Of a DNA stretch of 8,268 bases, positions 5,732 through 8,268 are shown in pieces (the stretch's first letter is position 1; every line of letters begins with the position of its first letter). The position numbers and the translations under genes were made by a program. Under the pieces are notes generated by a model, which saw only the letters and a list, made by a program, of their open reading frames with translations, was not told the origin of the DNA and made no database searches. This DNA is from Rhodobacteraceae bacterium UBA2776 (GTDB lineage Bacteria > Pseudomonadota > Alphaproteobacteria > Rhodobacterales > Rhodobacteraceae), in contig DEIK01000082.1 in assembly GCA_002352425.1 (NCBI GenBank), positions 1 through 8,268 of the forward strand, written 5' to 3'.

Positions 5732-6478
5732 CTATTGCGCACCTTTTACAAAGCGGGCGGCGCGGGTTGCAAGGTCGGTGATGGCGGTGCCGGCTTGATC
5801 CCGTTTCTCGGCGATCAGCCGTTTTGCGGAATCAATGTCGGCTGATATTTCGCCAAGCCCGGCCTGCCAGCCTTCTGAGGCACCTTCTTTTGTGCTTTGA
5901 TAAAACGCGTTTGCTTTATCAAGATATGCTGTCGCCAATTCGCCAGTTGCATCCATCTTTTCCGCCAGTTGCGCCTGTAGCAAAGCGGCGTGCGCCTCGG
6001 CTTGGGCATACCGCATTTGCAGCAGTTTGGCTTCATCTGTATCAAGGATGCCCTGCTTATATTCCAGCAGGCGCGCCTCGGTCGTTACAGTCAAGGCGTC
6101 AATTTTCGCGCGGGCCTCACTGGGCATATCAGCGATTGCGTCACGGGCACTTGTGATGTCGTCTGACATCGCCTGTATTTGCGTTTTGGCACCGGTTGCA
6201 GCCCTTTCTTTGGCCTTTGAGACCCAGACTTGTGCATCATCCAAAGCTTGGCGCGCCCGCTCGGGTGATTGTTCAATCTCCAGGGCAATCTGGGCGCGCA
6301 ACAGGGCGCCTTTGGTCTGCACCAGATCAATGCGCGTGTTCAGCGCGTCCAGCCAGTTTTGCTGGACCGCCTCGGTGCTAGCGGTGGTTTCCTGGGCGAA
6401 AACCGTGGAGGCCGGAGCCAGTGCAAGCCCTGTGCTAAGACCAACTAACATGGTTGTTGCAATCAATGTCTTTTTCAT
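5732..6478 (-). CDS. exported all-helical (coiled-coil) protein, unknown function
   Basis: This 248-residue protein has a clear Sec signal peptide: MKKT, a hydrophobic core LIATTMLVGLSTGLALAPA (5-23) and a signal peptidase I site at VFA|QE, after residue 28. The mature part is almost entirely predicted helix, rich in Ala, Gln, Glu, Asp and Lys with heptad-like spacing. Examples are QTKGALLRAQIALEIEQSPE and AKLLQMRYAQAEAHAALLQA. It ends in AARFVKGAQ. No catalytic motif, transmembrane segment or lipobox is visible, so it is probably a soluble periplasmic protein. AGGAG lies 7 nt before the ATG at 6478, inside the end of the preceding gene, and the ATG follows that gene's stop by 1 nt, showing cotranscription and coupling. 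The frame is open upstream to 6559, inside the preceding gene, and that extension is rejected because it would bury the signal peptide. I do not recognise the family. Confidence 0.85.
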   Translation of the reverse strand: MKKTLIATTMLVGLSTGLALAPASTVFAQETTASTEAVQQNWLDALNTRIDLVQTKGALLRAQIALEIEQSPERARQALDDAQVWVSKAKERAATGAKTQIQAMSDDITSARDAIADMPSEARAKIDALTVTTEARLLEYKQGILDTDEAKLLQMRYAQAEAHAALLQAQLAEKMDATGELATAYLDKANAFYQSTKEGASEGWQAGLGEISADIDSAKRLIAEKRDQAGTAITDLATRAARFVKGAQ

Positions 6479-6479
6479 C

Positions 6480-7637
6480 TTACTTCTCCTCTTTTTCATC
6501 ATCATCGGCATAGGCTTTGCGGGCACCTTCCCACATGCCAACCGCCGCACCCCTGGCAACGCTCACCATGCGTGAACCCAGCTCGCTTGCCTCGTCAACA
6601 ACGGAATGGGCCGCCTTTTTACCAACTTCCAGTGTATCCTCGCCCAAATCTTTCAGACGATCCCCGGCAGCACTTGCAGCTTTGGAAGCCATTTCACGCA
6701 GGCTCGAACCGGCCTTGCGGGCATCTTCCGCTATCTCGTCGAGAACACCTTTGGCAACCTTGCCCGAACGGTCCGCAACCCGGTGCAATGTATCGACAAA
6801 CACGTCGCCAGCGCTGTGAAGATCCTTTTCGATCTGTTTTAGCTCGCCAGTGGTGTAGTCGCGCACTTCCTTGCGGGATTTGGCAATGCTATCACGGGTG
6901 CGGGTAATCACGTCCCCAAGGCCGTCATGCACGCCATCTGCCGCCGCATGTGCGGTTTCGGATACATATTCGCCAGCCTCCTCGGAAGCCTCGACTGCGG
7001 CTGAAAGAACCGTGTTTGAAACCTCGCGGGCGCGTTCTGCGGTGAATTTTATCCCGCCCATTGCTTTGGTTGTCGCGTCACGGGTGATTTTGCGCACGTT
7101 TTCATCAACCTCGGCGCCGTTTTCGATGGCTTTTTTCACCGCATCCTTAACGGCATCGCGTGTCAGCCCCAGAAGTTCGGTCATTTCCAGTTTGGCGTCC
7201 GCCACCGAATCCGTGATTTCATCGCGGATGTCGCCGGAAAAATCTTTGGCAGCGTCTTTTGCGCCCTCGAAACTTTCGCGCAGGGATGTGGCCAGTTTTT
7301 CTTCCTCGGATACGATTTTATCCTTGGTGTTGGCGATGTCTTTTCTGGCGGCTGACAGCAGTTCGGTCGGGGCGTGGCGGATACCATCAACCGTTCCCGA
7401 CACCGCAGCCGAGACCGTATCACGGGTTGCACCGCCTGCGTCTTCAAGCGCCTTAACGGCAGAAGACACAGATTCGCTTGAAAGTTTACGGACATCTTTG
7501 GCCCCGCCTTTCAAATCTTTCGCGGCTTTGGCCACAGCATCATGCACGATGGTATAGGTTTTTTTCGCGTTCAACGCCGAATTCTTCTTCGCGTCTTTTA
7601 CAGCGTCTGTAATTTCGGTTTTCAATGTAGTGAACAT
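6480..7637 (-). CDS. large amphipathic helical protein (LEA/apolipoprotein-like), unknown function
   Basis: This 385-residue protein is highly charged, rich in Ala, Lys, Asp, Glu, Ser and Val, with no cysteine, one proline (Pro90) and one tryptophan (Trp369). It is almost wholly predicted helix in degenerate units of about 11 residues with charged and Ala/Val faces. Examples are EITDAVKDAKKN (8-19), LTRDAVKDAVKKAIENGAEV (158-177) and AEDARKAGSSLREMASKAAS (303-322). The composition and spacing resemble LEA group-3 proteins, apolipoprotein-like repeats and phasins, proteins that coat membranes, lipid or polymer surfaces or protect against desiccation. There is no signal peptide, so it is probably cytoplasmic. 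It ends in an acidic tail, DDDEKEEK. The ATG at 7637 has AGGAG 8 nt upstream; earlier in-frame starts (7664, 7754) lie in the divergent promoter spacer and lack such a site. It is the first gene of a two-gene operon with the exported helical protein. The family is not recognised with certainty. Confidence 0.87.
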   Translation of the reverse strand: MFTTLKTEITDAVKDAKKNSALNAKKTYTIVHDAVAKAAKDLKGGAKDVRKLSSESVSSAVKALEDAGGATRDTVSAAVSGTVDGIRHAPTELLSAARKDIANTKDKIVSEEEKLATSLRESFEGAKDAAKDFSGDIRDEITDSVADAKLEMTELLGLTRDAVKDAVKKAIENGAEVDENVRKITRDATTKAMGGIKFTAERAREVSNTVLSAAVEASEEAGEYVSETAHAAADGVHDGLGDVITRTRDSIAKSRKEVRDYTTGELKQIEKDLHSAGDVFVDTLHRVADRSGKVAKGVLDEIAEDARKAGSSLREMASKAASAAGDRLKDLGEDTLEVGKKAAHSVVDEASELGSRMVSVARGAAVGMWEGARKAYADDDEKEEK

Positions 7638-7848
7638 TTTCTCTACTCCTACTTTGTCAACCATTTGCATGCGCACCCGAAATGGACCGCCAACACAAAG
7701 GCTTGAAAAAGGCATAGGCCAAGTGCCACCTTTAAGATGCAACCTGGGTATCACCCGTGTGATTTTTCGAAAGAACCCGGATTTTGATATGGTTTCCCGC
7801 TCTAAAAGGGATAGGTTGCCGCCAACCGGTTTTATGCAAAGGTGTCAT
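7638..7848. promoter_or_regulatory. divergent promoter region, helical operon / cardiolipin synthase
   Basis: These 211 bases separate two divergent starts and must carry promoters for both. Visible structure includes the inverted repeat ATCAC-CCGT-GTGAT (7750-7763), the adjacent palindrome TTTCGAAA (7765-7772), and GGTTG-CCGC-CAACC (7814-7827) overlapping the palindrome AACCGGTT (7824-7831), about 20 nt before the cardiolipin synthase start. No convincing sigma-70 -35/-10 pair was found for either direction. Confidence 0.4.
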
Positions 7849-8268
7849 ATGCTCATAATTCCACTGCATTTGGTTCTGGCAGTCGCATTTATGGTCCGGA
7901 TATTTTTACGTGATGGAATGCTGCCATCCTCACGCATGGCGTGGTTCATGGTTATTTTGACGCTCCCGATTGTCGGGGGCGGGCTATATTTCTTGTTTGG
8001 CGAAACCGATCTGGGTCATAAAGCGAATATTCAACAAAAGAAAACCTTTGGCATTATTCGCAAACATGCCGCCAGGGAATTTGGCAATCCTCAGGATTTG
8101 GACGCATTGATTGAACCGCAATTGCAAGCGTGTTTCAAATATGGTGCCTCGATTAACGGGTTTTACCCTGTTGGCGCAAACAAGGCCGAACTGGCGCGTG
8201 ATGTGCAATCTGCGTGGAAAACCCTAACCGAAGATATTGACGGTGCAACGGACACGGTTCATATGATG
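7849..8268 (+). CDS. cls: cardiolipin synthase, PLD family (N-terminal part)
   Basis: This is the first 140 codons of a probable bacterial cardiolipin synthase, an inner-membrane phospholipase D-family enzyme that makes cardiolipin from phosphatidylglycerol. The typical two N-terminal membrane helices are present (about residues 3-20 and 31-50), the second reading AWFMVILTLPIVGGGLYFLFGE (31-52, core LPIVGGGLYFLFGE), the standard arrangement in this family. After a charged cytoplasmic stretch comes NGFYPVGANKAELARDVQ (103-120) and LTEDIDGATDTVHMM (126-140), matching the start of the first PLD domain. The two HKD catalytic motifs lie beyond the window. The ATG at 7849 has AAAGG 6 nt upstream; an in-frame ATG at 7834 would add five residues but has no ribosome-binding site. 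It diverges from the helical-protein operon. The family call rests on the N-terminal layout alone. Confidence 0.83.
   Translation, partial: MLIIPLHLVLAVAFMVRIFLRDGMLPSSRMAWFMVILTLPIVGGGLYFLFGETDLGHKANIQQKKTFGIIRKHAAREFGNPQDLDALIEPQLQACFKYGASINGFYPVGANKAELARDVQSAWKTLTEDIDGATDTVHMM

Noticed and set aside
6871..7557. A 228-codon plus-strand, serine-rich open frame
   Set aside because: It lies wholly antisense to the LEA-like helical protein. The Ser/Ala-rich content is what the complement of its regular codons produces; there is no ribosome-binding site or domain.
7780..7800. A possible general-stress (EcfG-like) promoter on the minus strand, GGAAA-N16-GTT
   Set aside because: The -35 element has a mismatch, the motif is short enough to occur by chance, and many Rhodobacterales lack this sigma factor.
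1..8268. tRNA, rRNA, CRISPR array, insertion sequence or phage-defence system
   Set aside because: I looked for tRNA-like cloverleaf arms, regularly spaced direct repeats, transposase or integrase motifs and terminal inverted repeats on both strands, and saw none.

Overview
The window looks like chromosomal DNA of an alphaproteobacterium, most likely a marine Rhodobacterales (Roseobacter-group) relative. This is inferred from the general look of the proteins and the moderate GC content; no taxonomic marker gene is present. Eight protein genes are supported. Two of them (positions 1-948 and 7849-8268) run off the window edges.

Positions 1-4091 hold a divergent CoA-linked catabolic locus. On the minus strand lies a tight cluster: a MaoC-like hotdog hydratase, then a MmgE/PrpD-family protein (17 bp gap), then an acyl-CoA dehydrogenase (4-bp ATGA overlap, cut off by the window start). 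On the plus strand, reading away from these, is a CaiB/BaiF (class III) CoA-transferase. The roughly 100-bp divergent spacer carries clustered inverted repeats that look like operator sites. The combination suggests that an organic acid is activated by CoA transfer, oxidised to an enoyl-CoA and hydrated, while the MmgE/PrpD protein acts on a hydroxy, unsaturated or epimerisable acid. The substrate cannot be read from the sequence.

Positions 4092-5731 hold a HdeD/DUF308-type six-helix membrane protein (minus) and an AT-rich family 2 glycosyltransferase (minus). The glycosyltransferase differs in base composition from its neighbours and may be an acquired islet. A long hairpin separates it from the genes upstream of it.

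Positions 5732-7637 hold a two-gene minus-strand operon. The first gene encodes a 385-residue, almost proline-free, cysteine-free amphipathic helical protein resembling LEA or apolipoprotein-like proteins. The second encodes an exported all-helical protein with a clear signal peptide, starting 1 nt after the first gene's stop. Divergent from these, at the right edge, is the start of a cardiolipin synthase (PLD family) on the plus strand. HdeD-like protein, cardiolipin synthase and the two helical proteins together suggest an envelope or stress-related neighbourhood, but this is inference from gene content only.
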